From Methanosarcinaceae archaeon (lineage in GTDB: Archaea; Halobacteriota; Methanosarcinia; Methanosarcinales; Methanosarcinaceae), in the NCBI GenBank assembly GCA_030594665.1, contig JAUVET010000092.1, positions 1 through 6,249 on the forward strand: a stretch of DNA of 6,249 nt, read 5' to 3'. Each line of letters starts with the position of its first letter. Positions within the stretch are counted from its first letter, which is position 1. Below, one piece after another: positions 5,846 through 6,249 of the stretch. A program made the position numbers and the translations under genes. A model generated the notes under the pieces. That model was not told where the DNA came from. It was given only the letters and a program-made list of their open reading frames with translations, and did not search any database.

Positions 5846-6249
5846 ATGAAACTTGGCAACATATTATTTTCGGCCAGACTGATTGGTGCGATCATCATTA
5901 TTTGGTTAATAGATGTTGAACGACTGACGCTTATCCTGCGCTCCATAAATCCCTATTTTATACTACTTTCATTTTTGCTGGAACTTTCAGGGTTTCTGAT
6001 ATGGACCCTGAAATGGAAACATCTTGTTGACAAAATAGAACACATCAAGTTCACAACCCTGTTTATGGGGCTTTTGGCCGGAAATTGCATGAGTACCAAT
6101 GTGCTTCGCGCAAGAACCTTTGGTGGTTTTGGACGGGCATCTTTTCTTAAAAATGTCTCGCAGAATCCCAAAAATGCAAACTGGTATGCCACCATTGCCA
6201 TGGATCAGACCACCAATAATTTTGTATTTGCCCCACTTATAATATTCTC
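5846..6249 (+). CDS. Lysylphosphatidylglycerol synthase TM-region / UPF0104 family membrane protein, N-terminal part
   Basis: The first 134 codons of an integral membrane protein that runs off the right edge. It begins MKLGNILFSARLIG. Hydrophobic segments lie at about residues 5-22, 36-55 and 71-87, and another begins near 125. The region from 74 to 120 (MGLLAGNCMS to YATIAMD) has the layout of the archaeal UPF0104/LPG synthase TM family (Pfam PF03706): a small-residue helix, an Arg-x-GG-x-GRAxFLK-like segment (R90, G93-G94, G96-R97-A98, F100-L101-K102) and then ATxxxD (115-120). Relatives handle lipid-linked substrates; bacterial ones flip or transfer lysyl-phosphatidylglycerol, while most archaeal members have no proven function. 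Usual family features PGAR and DR appear here as LRAR (87-90) and DQ (120-121), so it may be a divergent member. The start is supported by GTGAT five bases upstream. It is separated from the IS-like element by the T-run at 5765-5771 and probably has its own promoter. Confidence 0.75.
   Translation, partial: MKLGNILFSARLIGAIIIIWLIDVERLTLILRSINPYFILLSFLLELSGFLIWTLKWKHLVDKIEHIKFTTLFMGLLAGNCMSTNVLRARTFGGFGRASFLKNVSQNPKNANWYATIAMDQTTNNFVFAPLIIF

Noticed and set aside
1..6249. CRISPR array, tRNA, rRNA or toxin-antitoxin module
   Set aside because: No regularly spaced repeats, no tRNA-like cloverleaf signature and no small paired toxin/antitoxin genes were seen in the gaps between genes.

Overview
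The window looks like the chromosome of a euryarchaeon close to the methanogens or methane oxidisers of the Methanosarcinia. This is an inference from gene content and style: an AMP-forming acetyl-CoA synthetase, an archaeal Lhr-type helicase next to an archaeal SbcD-related phosphoesterase, A/T-rich TATA-like promoters, GTGAT/GAGGT-type ribosome binding sites, and an IS200-like transposase of the kind common in that class. The genus cannot be fixed from the sequence alone.

Layout. Positions 1-641 hold the first 213 codons of acetyl-CoA synthetase on the minus strand. A 296-base gene-free A/T-rich gap (642-937) separates it from a divergent plus-strand operon of three genes: a small two-helix membrane protein with a cytoplasmic coiled coil (938-1345), a calcineurin-like metallophosphoesterase (1371-2246) and a full-length Lhr-type superfamily 2 helicase (2233-5067). 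The last two overlap by 14 bases, and the first two are 25 bases apart. After the helicase comes a small IS200-type element with a single Y1 transposase gene (5273-5686), flanked by possible hairpin ends. Finally, a hairpin with a T-run precedes the start of a multi-spanning membrane protein of the lysylphosphatidylglycerol synthase TM/UPF0104 family (5846 to the window end).

How the genes work together. The phosphoesterase-helicase pair is the clearest functional unit. Related Lhr-Core helicases and metallophosphoesterases sit side by side in bacterial nucleic-acid repair clusters, so a shared DNA or RNA processing job is likely here. The coiled-coil membrane protein in front may belong to the same transcript and is the least explained member.

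The most unusual observation is in the transposase. A ten-codon stretch appears to be read out of frame between two compensating small deletions. The out-of-frame reading restores the family's LWAPSCY-like segment, and the catalytic HUH motif reads Gln-Val-His. The element therefore looks like a decayed copy that kept an open frame.
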